From positions 50,699,738 to 50,763,737 of the forward strand of contig NC_052612.1 in NCBI RefSeq assembly GCF_016545825.1: a stretch of DNA of 64,000 bases, in the 5' to 3' direction. Origin of the DNA: Eucalyptus grandis (taxonomy: Eukaryota; Streptophyta; Magnoliopsida; Myrtales; Myrtaceae). The translations under genes and the position numbers were made by a program. Shown here piece by piece: positions 28,081 through 40,530 of this stretch (position 1 is the stretch's first letter; every line of letters starts with the position of its first letter). The notes under the pieces are model-generated. The model did not search any database. It was not told the DNA's origin and worked only from the letters and a program-made list of their open reading frames with translations.

Positions 28081-29927
28081 TAAGGATGAGCTTAATAAAA
28101 TTTGATTTGTCTAAGCTATACCTCTAAGTGATATGGTGATCTTTTCATTGAAAGTCGAATATGTCCGATCTATCCAACTTATTTACATACCCAATATGAA
28201 ATCGATATAATGAATGTTTCCAGGTATCGAGACGTTAGAATGATATTATATAAGATCGTGCTTTTCAGACTCGATCTTAAAACATATTAAATTGGATTTG
28301 AATAAGAAATTTAAGACATGGCCACCGATACAAAATCATGAGTCACTCCATTCGAAATGGCATAATACGTCATAGAGGTGACAATTCCTGATGTTTATAT
28401 ACCTGTGCTTGGATCTCATAAAAATCTTGTATATTCGTACTTCAACTTCAAAGATAAATTATCATTTTAAGCTATATTCGCCTGAAGCAGCTAGGCCCGT
28501 TTCCAAATAGAACCATTCAATGTGTATATAAAGCATGTTCGGTATCATCTTTGCACAACGGCTATGAGTGTCTAAGCTACAATTGCCTAATTGGGTGTTT
28601 TCATCTTGATCCTGTGAGGCATTTAGCAACCTTTCTTTGTTGCCTTGCCATGACGCCTCACGTCAACTTCGAGAAAGCTGCTCCATCTAACTTCGAAGTG
28701 ATGTTGCTTCAAACCACTCGTCACCAAACAAACGAGTTACAACGCACGTACAACACAACAAAACTACAATGTTACTATAGCATTACTCCATCCATACTAA
28801 ACAAGCTCTTAGAAGGTTGAAGAAACCCTTTCTTGCACCATATGTCCGGCTTTAGTCTTTTTCTCGACAGAAACTTAGGTGGTATCAAATGGCTTATCGG
28901 TAGGCACACTCTATAGAATTCTCATGCAATAAGTTTCAAGGTTAGAAAAATTGTGCAGGTTCCAACTCTTGCATGCTACAAACTATAAAATTAATCTTCT
29001 CTTTTTTCAAAGAACGAGTGTTGAAACAGAACTACATATCGAAGGCCGTACTTAATAAAAGTAGTCTTGAGACTACCAATTTTTATTTTTATTTTTTCAC
29101 TTTTCTTCTCTTCCATCATCTTGTGTGGTCAAGAGTATGAAATAAGATGAGGACTTGGGTATTACTGGTGGGTCACTGGTCACCTAACAACATCATAATG
29201 CAGATAAAGTGGGTTATCATATTTCAACACTCTATGCATAATAATGACACTTCTTCAAGGCATTCGAGTGCAAGCAAGACATATATATAATTTATCTATA
29301 TTTCCCATTTTCAACATGCTGTTAACTTTCTTCAGTTGTGGACTTTGTGCATTTAGCAGCCCTTTTTCTTCACAGACACAGAGAACCAGAGGTGAGAGAG
29401 GTAAGAGAAGGAGAGAGTGGCTTTTTTCTGTCGTGATTAGCGCTCTCATTGCCCTTTGGATTCCCACTGAAGCAATATATGTTTAACAAATAGTTGACCG
29501 CAAATGATGAGAGCAAAAGGGAATTTCTAGGTCTGCCTGGAGAACATCTGTACTCCATGTTCTTGCATGTTCCTTAGCAATTTCTTAAATCACACCCTCC
29601 CAAAGTCCTAAGCTATATAAGAAAACCCTAGACCGCAGGACATGTGGATGGCTAGTTCCATGGCACAATCAAATGTTCTTGTTCAACGGATATCGAGTGA
29701 TGCACGTGTCCCGGTATCGAAGCACACTTGCTCGACCGACGATACTATGTCGAAAATATCAAGAAAATTCTCCGAGTACGCCTCTCGCTCCCTCAACAAC
29801 CCAACGAATGTCAAATTTTCTTTTTCCTCCTTTTTTTTTGTGAGTAGATTCTTGTACAAAGAAAAGGAGGGTGTTAAATTCTCTGTGGGCGTATATAGCA
29901 ACTTTATTCCCTTCAAAAAGAAGAAAG

Positions 29928-29962
<35 letters not shown>

Positions 29963-31190
29963 GAGGAGGGTGGGCATCAAAGAATAAGAACTTATTCTCT
30001 CTTTTTTAGGGCACAAAACTCCACTCAGCCCAAAAAAGGGCATCATCCGTATCCCCTCCTTCTCGCCACTCCTTTACATCTTTCTAATGTACTGAATATC
30101 ATTATCATTTGGGATGTAGTTGCCGAAACATGATGAACTCTGCCACTTTCTTAATACAACAGCCCACTTAAAGGCTCCATAATCAATAATAATACGATTT
30201 AGGATTTGTTCAAGACAAAAAGGTTGTCGCCATTCTATTTGACTATCGAACCTAGCTCTTGTCTTGACTAAGCTCTCGAAAAAAAAGAAAAAAAAAGAAA
30301 TACTGAAGATGACCATCGTACACCCAACAACCTCCACTTTCCTCTACCTCACCTGCTGCACATGGAAGAGCCAAGACCAGAGCTTATGTCATGAATGCGA
30401 TCTGATTGTTTATTTCGACTGTCAATTCATCTGCACACTCATGGGCGATTTGAATCTAGCGGGTTTATCCGTGGGATTTGGGATATGGACAGAAGGCACG
30501 GGATCAGCGAGAATAGGTGGAGGGGCACTTGTCAATGACGAGAGAGCAACCTTATTAGGGGGAAGTAAGTGAGAAAAGGTTCAATTTTTGTCATATTTCT
30601 CATCGCTGAATTTCGTCGCTGGAGGGAATTGAAAGTCAAGAGGCTTTGAAAAGCGGAAAGGAGGAGTCATAAAAATCGATTTTATTCCGTAGAAAGTGCC
30701 ACGGAATCATAGATTATAAGAATTCGGTTTCTTTATGAATATTTTTAGAGCAAATCATGTTATGAACCAAGGCACTCGCTTTAATTTCTGTGGTTATTAG
30801 AAAAACATTATCATTTTCCAAGGCCCTAGGCCTTTTTGTATCTATCTATACCAAACTTAAGCTAGGGTTAGCATGAGTCCAACACCCCCATCTTTAACCT
30901 TTAACTCGTCTATAAAATTGAAGAAGTTCTACTTTGTGAACACCATGAAATTTAAATTTTCTAATAAGACGCGTAAGTGGGGCGTCAGATTTACATGATT
31001 ATATCTCCTTAATTGATGTAAATCCACACCCGCCAATAACTTATCGAATTTAAGGTGTAGATCTTATCTCAGACCATTGCTAATCTCACAAGATTAAACA
31101 GCTAGCGAGAGTGAATATATCAACATCTTGATTTAATGAAATATTCAATGAGCATTCATCCTTTCAACTTAAACAATCAGCATAACCTAA
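28081..31190. other. Intergenic DNA with (GA)n tract, no gene recognised
   Basis: 28700-28800 has 'ttacaacgcacgtacaacac' and 'tgttactatagcattactcc' text typical of small plant MITEs. A (GA)n microsatellite lies at 29933-29959. Open frames at 29244-29486, 29642-29962 and 30264-30572 match no family I know and show no splice structure. Confidence 0.4.
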
Positions 31191-31205
31191 CTTCAAATCC
31201 CTCGA

Positions 31206-31440
31206 GCATATACATGTGGAGGCACAGTACAACGTTGGCGGTCTGTGTCCTGTTTGGACGCACTTTGCTGTGCAAAAATAGGATTAGAATACATAGTTGC
31301 TGGCTCTGAACATTCTGATACTTTCTTTACTAGCAATCTTGGAATGTCAGAAGAGGACTTGCCTACGAATTGCAAGATTCATCTTTCCTATGGAAGCATG
31401 TCTTTACACTTGGAAAAATCTATCGCAAGTATATATAACT
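31206..31440 (+). other. Coding-like open frame of unknown family
   Basis: The frame that includes 31245-31478 reads SCLDALCCAKIGLEYIVAG, then SEHSDTFFTSNLGMSEED and LPTNCKIHLSYGSMSLHLE. Amino-acid composition is balanced, unlike the low-complexity frames around it, and the text resembles an exon. No ATG with good context precedes it, no domain was recognised, and no neighbouring exons were found. It may be a gene remnant or chance. Confidence 0.25.
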
Positions 31441-32470
31441 CATTTAGAATATTTAGCTTTTTAACCCATGCAATTTGACTTAAAAAATGCATGAAAACAT
31501 GCTCTCCTGAGCTTCCAAAAAATAATTATACAAGAGATTTTTTATCCGCAAGCTGATTTTTCAAAATATTAAAAATGAGGTGTGACACCTAATATTTCAA
31601 AGAATATTAAAAAAAAAAAATGATGCTTACTTTTTATAAAAAAGTTATTGTCATCGATTATCGTAGCGAAACCCTAACTAATACTTCTTTGCACGTAAAA
31701 TGATGGATTCATTTTAATCGCCGTTCAAGCGTACAGGAAACGCCAGAGTTTGATATTCTTCCTCCTTACATAAGCCAAACCGGTCTTGGGTCGTAGGTCT
31801 TATTTAATAACATATAATCATTACCCTTGTTATTATTCATTATTCTTACTGCTATGATAATTGTCATTATTGGAGCCAACTAGTCTTTTTTTCTTTTATA
31901 ATCATGGTTCGACCACACGACTTTATCGTCATTGGTCCGGACAGTCGTTCTTGTCATCATTATCACTGTCGTTGCTGTTTCTTCCACGACTAGAATTAAT
32001 GGCCATGTTGCATTTGAGAAAAGAGAATAGCTCCATATATAATTAATGGGGGAAATCCTAGGTCTACCTAGAGATTCTAACCCTCACATAGTAAATGGGT
32101 TTTGAGTACTCAATGTGATGTGGCAAAGGGCAGCGGTTATTCGAGTTAATAATAGAATCTGAGCATAGTTTCAAAGTAAAATTAGAAAATTGAAGAACCA
32201 AGTCAATTTCAAATCGCAAAGCCCTTGATCCGATTCCCGGTTCCATTTTTTTTTTAGAATCACCGGTTTTCAATTCCCCCAAGAACTGAATTGGAAACAG
32301 AAAACCGCATTGTGAGTTAAGATTCGAACAGAGATTCAAGACCAAATTGAGGGAATTGAGAAAAGCCTAAAATAAAAATGAAGCAATTTTCATTTTATAA
32401 GAAATTATTCTTCTTTTGATACAACGGCTAAATTATGCGTGCCATTGCATTGGAAACCAGCATAAGATTA
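31441..32470. other. AT-rich intergenic DNA, nothing recognised
   Basis: No gene, RNA or clear repeat was seen on either strand. The small frames are not domain-like. Confidence 0.4.
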
Positions 32471-32473
32471 AGT

Positions 32474-32713
32474 GATGGGCATAGTTTGATCATGATGTTT
32501 CTGAGGATAGATTAGATTCATAAACCATTTGGTACTCTATAAACTTTTTGATCTCGATGGGCATAGTTTGATCATGATGTTTATGTGGATAGATTAGATT
32601 TACGAACCATTTGGTACTCTATAAACTTTTTGATCTCAATGGGCATAGTTTGATCATGATGTTTATGTGGATAGATTAGATTCACGAACTATTTGGTACT
32701 CTATAAACTTTCT

Positions 32714-32752
<39 letters not shown>
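32474..32752. repeat. 82-bp tandem repeat (three copies) followed by (CT)n
   Basis: The unit 'gatgggcatagtttgatc' ... 'ggtactctataaactttttg' starts at 32474, 32556 and 32638 with few substitutions. The third copy runs into a (CT)n tract of about 19 repeats (32715-32752). No coding content was seen. Confidence 0.85.
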
Positions 32753-32755
<3 letters not shown>

Positions 32756-33679
32756 ACAAGGTATTGATGTTTTTAACCCCCGATCTAAGAACATATTGGC
32801 TTTGAAACTATATGAATTCAAAATCTCTATTACAGGAACATGCAGGATGACGAGTTGTACGACTAAAAAAGATAAATAGCACTTTTTGATAGCCCAAGGA
32901 TGGCAACACAGAGAGCCATCTAATTACTTGAAATACGCTGCAAAGCTCCATAAATTGATTAAGTTTAGGTCTCTAACACGTGGAAACTGCTTGATCTAGT
33001 GCAAAAGGGTATTGACTAAAAATTTTGAGTGGTATTTTTATTTTGGATTAGGTCTTGAGATAAAAAGAGTAGGTCGAAAGTACTTAAAATGTTTAATATT
33101 TTCCTTATCAACCTCCATTTGAATTTGGACTATAATATGCCTACTTCACATAAACTTGGTTTACAAGTTGAAGTGGAAAGGATATATGTGGTGAGATTGT
33201 TTAATTATAATTTAAGTTTAAGTGACAATGATTTTAATTTAAAATTATTGTTAAGTGATTAAATATGATTGGTGTTTCTTTTGATTTTAGGTGGTTATAA
33301 TTTGGAGCAATTTTTCTTAGATGATTGAGGATTGAAATTTTATAGTTTAGATTTTATGTCAAGTGCTTTGAACTTTTTATTATTTATACTATTTTACATG
33401 TTTATCTTTTATAAATTATTGCTGCTATTGAAAAAAAAATGAAAAAAATAAGAAAAGGAACCCATAATACCTTGAAACCTAGGGTAGGTTCTAGGGTATG
33501 TAGGAATGTTCTAAGTTCCAAAAAATGAAGAACCCATTTCGACGGATAGATTCCATATAAGGAACTTGAAATTACTCACCCCCGATTAATAGGCCTTGAA
33601 TTTGCAACCATTTAGTATATGAGTCTTAGTTTTCTAGGACATATAGAGTCCAAATGAGATATTATTAGAATGGTATTCC
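32753..33679. other. AT-rich intergenic DNA, nothing recognised
   Basis: Neither strand shows exon-like frames or inverted-repeat ends. Confidence 0.4.
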
Positions 33680-33990
33680 AAAGGAAAAAAAATCAATTCA
33701 ATTCAAAATCTATTGTACAAATGTTAATTTAGTCTTAAATTTTTCGTAAATCTTTGAGCAATATCCCAATATAACACTTCTGGCCAATTATCGTTGAGTT
33801 AGTGATCAATGAGTTGTTCGTGTTAAATGTCACATAGGAGGAAGGTGTGACTAGACGCCATGCCAATAATCTCCGATGGCAATTAGCTAAAAGGTTTCCA
33901 TGCGACATCACTACATTAGAATTTTGCAAAAAAATTGAGGATTATAAAAAATAAAAATGAAAGGTTTGGGACTAAATTCGTAAATATTAC
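33680..33990. mobile_element. Possible MITE-like inverted repeat
   Basis: The left 'tttagtcttaaatttttcgt' is mirrored by the right 'aaaggtttgggactaaattc'. The composition resembles the element at 640-1600 (short 'ccgatggcaattagc' centre, AT-rich arms). The ends are approximate and no target duplication was established. Confidence 0.4.
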
Positions 33991-34176
33991 ATCTTTCTAA
34001 ACGAAATATCACTCCAGATAAGCTCGAATCTATCCATGTCACTGAACTTAGTTATCCCACATTCCTTGTTCGTACCAACCTTTTAAATCTCTCTATATCT
34101 GAACATGAGTGTGCCTTCACCAAGTTACATGCAGAAAAGACAGAAGATGGTGCAAACATCGGGACTAAAACACAAT

Positions 34177-34250
34177 GAACTTTTGAAAGGTTTAGCATTC
34201 TTTTCGCCAAGATGAACTTTTGAAAGGTTTAGCATTCTTTTCGCCAATCG
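34177..34250. repeat. 37-bp direct repeat, two copies
   Basis: 'gaacttttgaaaggtttag' followed by 'cattcttttcgccaa' occurs at 34177 and again at 34214 without visible change, so it is a recent slippage duplication. Confidence 0.85.
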
Positions 34251-35939
34251 ACTGCTGAACCGAAAACGACATCGTGTGTCGATTCAACTTTGCCAGTTAC
34301 GTATCGACGATGAGATAATGCGAAAGCCTTTTCGATTTCTCGCAATTGAATCTTCTTCTTTCTTCTTCCTTTTTAGGGATGTTGTACAAAATTGTCCACG
34401 CACTCTTGGAGTCGTGAGGTTCATAGTCCCCAGCTTGTCCAATCACATCGACTACGATTAGAAGGGAAACGAATGAATGGAGGGGATGAGAGGGGGCCGC
34501 GCCACCATTCTTCTTGCACCCCGGGCCCGTCGGCCACCATCACCGAGACCCGGAGCCTTGAATGAGGTAGTGGGTCTCTCTCTCTCTCTCTCACATAATC
34601 TTTTCTCTCTTTTTCTTTCTAATGTGGAAATTCGAGAGTCACATTAGCAAAAGGCGCTTCGATAGTAGAATCAAATTGTCACATCGGACGGTGACAAAAT
34701 CAAATTAATTAGAAAGACAAAATTGGGTGGAAGTAATGAGTAGATTAATTTGAATCAAATTAAAAGAATTTAAGAACCATGACTAGGAGTATAAGCACAT
34801 TCTGTAACATTATCATTCTTTTTATCTTGGATAATGACATGTCAAGCATCTGCATTTTTGTCTTGACTTGGCAATTGAGAATATAAACCTTTTTATTAAA
34901 TAGAGTATGTCAATTTTTTTAATCGCGTTCATTGTGAGGTTTCTATTAACTTGACTACGCTATGTCAAGATAATTTTTGTTGACATGGACTGCATGATTA
35001 GGTCAAAATAATGACACGGACGACCAAGTGATTTTATTTTTTTCCCCAAGTGAGCACATAAAATTTCTTTCCCTTTTCTTTTCTCAAGATCGTGTCGTCA
35101 TTATTGCCATTGTTCTTATTTCAGTGACTGAGAGTATAATCTCTAGAGATATATAGGGCTGCGGCCTTTGGATCACCTCCAGGCGGAGGCCGCACGGGAA
35201 GTCTAGATTGCATGCGACCTTTGTTTGGGATTGCATGGATAGATCTTGTTAAAATACGGTCGTAGCATGGAGATAGCAGGATGAACATGGTTGCCCGCCA
35301 CTTTATAAGCCGATCACCCGATCTATTTGGCTCGAGGGCGATCGATTTGGAATTCTTTTAGTTCACCGTGGTGGATTTTCAGGGCGGCGACGGCAGGTGT
35401 TGGGTAGGGTGACTAACGAATTTAGTGGTGGTAGAAATTCTAGTCAATGGCATTGTTGTCGGTGATGGCAGTGGTCAAGCTAGTGGTTGGCTATGATGTA
35501 GGTGGAATTCGGTGTGATGATCATAATTATGAGAATCGCACTACTCTCTATCTCTATCATACGATTTAATTCAACTTGAGGCCCTAAGTGATATGTACCA
35601 TCACGTGAATCGTTAATCACATGAATCATAAGCAAATCTATCAATTCACTAATAAATTTATACATATTTGTCAATTCAAGTGATTTGGTCGTTTATATGT
35701 TTATTTATCAAAATGATTCAATTTTCTCATATTTATGATGTATATTGCATTTTGATAGTTTTAGGATAGTTAAAAATATAATTTTAAACTTTATGATGCC
35801 GTTATAGTGAAAGAAAAAATTCCAAATAAGGATCTGAAGTGAGATTATTTTTTTCAAAAAACATTTAGAGTAAATTTTTGTTCCAAATAAGAGTCTCGAA
35901 AAATGGCCATCTTAGTCCCATATAAAAGTCTATCTCTCC
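34251..35939. other. Intergenic DNA, no gene recognised
   Basis: It contains a (CT)n tract at 34576-34593 and a GC-richer patch at 35150-35480 ('ggcggaggccgc', 'ggcgacggcagg') without a convincing open frame. Confidence 0.4.
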
Positions 35940-35951
35940 AACTAGTCACAG

Positions 35952-36150
35952 TTTGCCCTAGTGGCCACTCTTCCAATATGGAAGGGGGAGGTGAGGGGTT
36001 CAAATCCCCACCTTCTCAAGAGGGAATGGGGTGGAGGCGCATAAGTTTCGGGAGTGGGTTTCGACTCCCCACGCCCTGCAAGAGCGGGTAGGCGGTAAGT
36101 CCGCAGTGAGTGTAGAGTAGAAATAGAGTAGAACTGACAAAAAAAGAAAA
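35952..36150 (+). mobile_element. tRNA-derived SINE with 12-bp target-site duplication
   Basis: The element starts 'tttgccctagtggccac' (A-box-like) and has a B box GGTTCAAATCC at 35997-36007. A second B-box-like motif, GGTTTCGACTC, lies at 36057-36067. It ends in an A-rich tail (36139-36150). It is flanked by AACTAGTCACAG (35940-35951) and AACTAGTCATAG (36151-36162), which differ at one base. The polymerase III boxes, A tail and long target duplication mark a LINE-mobilised SINE. Two B boxes suggest a dimeric head. It encodes no protein. Confidence 0.85.
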
Positions 36151-36370
36151 AACTAGTCATAGTGATATGAGCATTTTTGTCAAAGGCCTTTTTTACTATT
36201 TCTTTTTTTTCTTTTATTTCTTCTGTTCTCTATTTTAATTCTTCCTCTTGGACTTTGGCTGATCTCCTTCAGAGTCTAGATCATTCACTATTTTTACTTT
36301 AAAATGGTAAGTTAAGGCTTTTACGATCTCTGGCTTACTTCCCCTAAGAAGATGTAAAGTTAAGGCAACT

Positions 36371-36785
36371 TCAGCCCCACTTTGGCGGCGGCAGCCGCAT
36401 GAAATTGTTGTACACGTCGAGGACGATGAGCTCGGTCATCGCCCTAAAGACTCCACCGAGGAAGGCCTCAGAGAATACGTTGACAAAGAGGTTGAGAAAT
36501 TGGAGGGACATCAGGAGGAGGCCGATTTTGACGGGGTTGGAGGTGAGGTTGAGGGAGACGACCCATGAGTTGGCATCAAACGTGAATTCAGTGAAGGAGC
36601 AATGCGGAAAAGGTGGCGACAAGGAGGAGGAGGAGGAGGAGTCGACCAAATCACAAAGGGCGAAAGGCGGCGGAGCTAGGTGTGGCTGGGGCAATCTTGA
36701 GCTTCAGGAGCACATCGAGGTCGGTCGAGGTCGCTCTATGCAAGGGAAGCGAAAGAGGAGGAGGAGGAAGAAGAAGAAATTATGA
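36371..36785 (-). pseudogene. CLAVATA1-like LRR receptor kinase fragment (N-terminal part)
   Basis: On the minus strand I read a hydrophobic leader, then TDLDVLLKLK. In a shifted frame come HCSFTEFTFD, WVVSLNLTSNP, LQFLNLFVNVF, FRAMTELIVLDVYNNF and LPPP. The order matches the start of CLV1/BAM-class receptor kinases: LRR N-terminal cap with the HCSFxGVTCD motif, then leucine-rich repeats of the form L..L..LDxYNN. The second cap cysteine is replaced (FTFD for VTCD), the first repeats appear deleted and a frameshift separates the leader from the cap. No further LRRs, transmembrane segment or kinase follow. It is a broken fragment with no expected receptor function. Confidence 0.6.
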
Positions 36786-36972
36786 TTGCGGGGTGGTTTC
36801 ATCTTTCGTCATCAGTTTGCTTCTTAACAAAATTAAGGCTTTATAAGAAGGAAGATCATCCACCATTTTTGCCAATCATTATAAAGGAAGTCAGCCAAGT
36901 ACTTGGCCGTCATCACCCAATAATACCCAGAGGAAGAGAAAAAAGAGAGAATAGAAGAAAGTTAAAAAAATA
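36786..36972. other. Short intergenic segment
   Basis: No feature was recognised apart from purine-rich text near 36940-36972. Confidence 0.4.
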
Positions 36973-37155
36973 ATTAACATCACGAAAAATTCAAAATTGA
37001 TACATTTGTAACAAATTTACCATAAACCGGTACACGGTCATAAATTTACCCTTGTTTTAATTTTTTTAAATTTTATCGTCAAATTATTGAATTTGATAAC
37101 ATAAGATAGTTGATGAATATACTAGTTTGAAATTTTATCATTAGTTGTCACATAC

Positions 37156-37199
<44 letters not shown>

Positions 37200-37412
37200 T
37201 TTGTAGTTTTTGTGATATTAATTCAATTTAACGAAAATTTATAAATGGTGATTTTATCACAAATGTATTAATTTGGAGATTTTTTGTGGTAAATTAATTA
37301 TTTTTAGTTAAATTTATCTCAAATATACAAATTTGGGATTTTTCATGATAAAAATTAGTTTAAAGTAAAACCGTTATATGTATACTAGTTTGAAGTTTTT
37401 TGTGATATTAAC
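36973..37412. mobile_element. Inverted-repeat MITE-like element with (AT)n core
   Basis: The left end 'ttaacatcacgaaaaattca' mirrors the right end 'gaagttttttgtgatattaa'. 'ggtaaatt' and 'caaatttgggatttttc' motifs recur in both orientations inside. An (AT)n microsatellite lies at about 37159-37197. No coding content. Confidence 0.6.
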
Positions 37413-37491
37413 CCAGCCCAAAAAGGAAGGAAAAAGGCCTTTGATGAAAATGTCCGTGCAATTGTAGCTAGTTGAAAAGTTAGGCCTTTAG

Positions 37492-38131
37492 GGTGGGTTT
37501 GGTTCAATTTTGGAAATAGGCTTTGTATGCAATGCAAATGCTGAAAACTAAAGCCATGTGAGAAAATGCAAATTGCATTTGGTAAAAACTACTTTACAAA
37601 ACAACTCCGGGTGAAGTAATGTTTTGTATAAACTTTTTGCAAAAGGCTTTAACTTTAATTTTTCTTTTTCTTTTTTTATTAAAAAGAAATCGAACTCTTC
37701 ACCAACTCCAACGAATGGTACACGCCATAGGAGAACTAGATTTGGCATCAACAACCAAGGTCACTCGACCTCGGGCGAGGGTCACACGACCCATGGCTGC
37801 TTGGGGTCGTGGGACCTTAGGTGACCATTGTGTGGGTCGCGCAACCTCATCAGCCCTTCATTGGTCTCTTGTCAACCCTTTAGGTTAGATTTGACCTCAT
37901 TAGCCTCGCCAACCACCCTCACATAAAAGATTAACAAGTAACAACAAGGGTAAAATTGAAAAATTGAAGAATTAATGAAGATAGTTTTGGAGAAAAAGTT
38001 TATTTAACCCTAATTTCGGCATTCCATCAATGCTATTTCGAAAGGTTGTTCTCTACTTGCTTTAGGCTTTTAGCATTCCTAAGGCGAGCATGTGGTTGAA
38101 AGCTACTTCAAAAAGCATACCAAAGACCCTA
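37492..38131. mobile_element. Candidate relative of the 13716 transposon (GGGTGGGTTTGGTT ends)
   Basis: The left end GGGTGGGTTTGGTTCAATTT closely resembles the terminus of the 3.04 kb element. The right end reads GCATACCAAAGACCC. TTA precedes the left end and TAG follows the right end, compatible with a decayed 3-bp TTA duplication. Subterminal text ('caaatgctgaaaactaaagc') also resembles the other element. The interior has a GC-rich 'cgggcgagggtcacacgacc' patch and no transposase. Confidence 0.45.
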
Positions 38132-40530
38132 GTATTTACTCAAGGGGTTTTGGAGGCCAAAAGCATTTTGATAAAGCTGAATTAAAAGTACTTTGAAACT
38201 AAATTTGCCGCTTCATATTCTTATTTAAAACAATATCTGCTCTATATCCCTTTGAGAAATTGACTCTATTTTAAGCTCTTATTTGAAATGTTCCCTACAT
38301 AAAATGAGCTGAGAAATTATATTTTATTATTTATATGGATCATTACATCCATTCAAAATCCATATTTCCTTTTCCACTATGGTAATTCTTACTCAAAATT
38401 TCGCATATTATGATATTATTTATAAAATTTATAAATGTCTATGACACAAAGTACTGATTTGAAGTACTTTACTGAATTTTATAATTTGATTCGATTTGAT
38501 TAACAATTCATAAGTTTAACATTTTGATTCATGATCCGTATTTCGATTTAACAACCGTGGTAATGATGGACGCAGTGGTTGGTGGTGGTGGTGGTGGGCT
38601 GGCGTTTTCCGGTGAATGATGGTGGTTAATTAGTCGTTGATGGCTGGATGGAGTGGCGATGGCGGCGGTGGAAATTATGTCACGGGCAAACACGCAGACA
38701 CCACATTATCATATACTACTCTTACTCAACGGTGTAAATGCTACGTCGACATATCCACGTGCTATTTTTATTCTAGGTTTTTTTTCGCAGAAATTGATGG
38801 TGCGATTCTCCCCAATTTAACTTTTCTTTTGCGTCCATGCAATGTAAGTCCATGGTGAATGAATTCAAAGGTTGCCCAGCAATGCATAAAATAAAAAATA
38901 ATATATGGTTGCGCCGGTCATGCCTTAGCGACTACGTCTGCCCTTTTTTATATCCGTCACCTCACCTTGGGTAAGCAGCGCAACCACTCCCGCTGTGATT
39001 ACGTTATCTAAATTAACAAAGGGGCAATTCTGGCCAACAAATTAAAATGATAAAAAAAAGCTAACATGTGACATCAAATTTTTGGTGCTACCTTAGTCCA
39101 GCCCAATTGCACCCGCATATGACGACATATAAATTATGATAAGTTAAATTCGGCAATACTAAATGTAAAAATCTAGATCGTCCCCAATATTGACACGCAA
39201 TTTCAGGTCGCATGACCTTAGATCTGATTTTGATTAGTGGAGAATGAGCTAGTCAAGATTAGATTATAAGGAATTAGGTGTGGGATTTTTGGGGGTTGAT
39301 GTCGAGTTTTTAGACTAATCTGAAATTTAAGTGGTGTCGATTTGTATTCCGGTAAGTTCTATCTTGTTGCTTATTTGAAAAGGTAGGAAGCGCATTTAAA
39401 TTAAAAGTTTAAGAAACAACAACACTTTACCCCCTCGAAGAGAGGTGCGTGGAATATGCTAAAGATAAAAAGTTAATGATGTTAGCGAGTGAAATAAAAT
39501 GCAAGTACTTTCGACCAATAAATATATAAACAAATAAATAAGATGCAAGTTCAAGAGGGTAAATAAAACTCTAACATTCCCCCTTCTTTGATATACATTA
39601 AATACTTGATATTGCCAAAACTATTTGAATTTCATATTTGCCAAAATGTATTTGAATTTTATATTTACCAAAATGTTTAAGGATCCATGCATGGCTCCAA
39701 CGTGTGCATATGGTTTTTTTGCCTTTTATGGGTAGTATTGTTCATTCATCCTTTTTAATTTGGAAATCATGCACACTATTGAGACGGCATGATTTATTTG
39801 ATCTTCTCAATTTATTTAATTTATTTTTCTTGAATGTGCCCTTATGTCGGTATTATTTAAGATTAAGATCATTATTACGAATATCGAGTAGCTATAAAGT
39901 TTCTCATAACTGGATCTTAATCAATATTAAAAAGCCAATTCTCAATTTTTTCTTGGTTTGTGATTTTCAAAAGCTAATTTAAATAGATTTAACTTTTAAA
40001 TTAATTGTTAAAAAATCAATTCCACATTCATCATTCCGTTTGACAGAAAGGACATTTCGGTACGCTGCATATAGAAATGTCATTATTATGTATCACCGCA
40101 AATCCACAGGATATTAACTTGCTTGGATTCTAACATTTATCTTAACGGTAAAATCACACAAAGCTTTTCCAATTTATTACGTTCACGATTGTTAAATTTA
40201 AGTAATAGAAAAGTTCACTCACTAACTTCAAAGATATTACCAACAATTTAAGTGAAGATACACTAGGCTAATACTTTACAAAAGTTTATGCCTCCGAATT
40301 TTTGAACAAAATAATTCACGGGATAAAGCATCAACCAACTATTACATATTCATATCCGAATTATCTAAAAATATATTTAATAATATGACGAACGAGAGAA
40401 GTTCATGTAGTGATGAGGTTACAGTTTCTTTTTATTCAAGTGATTAAAAAGATGAAGTAAAATTCTAATCTTAATTCTTAAAAAAGACAGGTACATCAGA
40501 AATATTCGTTCAATTTTGCTTTTGTTAAGA
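38132..40530. other. AT-rich intergenic DNA, nothing recognised
   Basis: There is a short GGT repeat ('ggtggtggtggtggtgg') at 38581-38599. Otherwise no exon-like frame, RNA gene or inverted repeat was identified on either strand. Confidence 0.4.

Noticed and set aside
29933..29959. (GA)n tract as a possible functional promoter element
   Set aside because: It is a simple microsatellite with no recognised gene next to it.
36399..36785. Plus-strand frame of 128 codons ending in poly-Arg/Lys
   Set aside because: It is antisense to the CLAVATA1-like fragment, which gives the better protein match on the minus strand.
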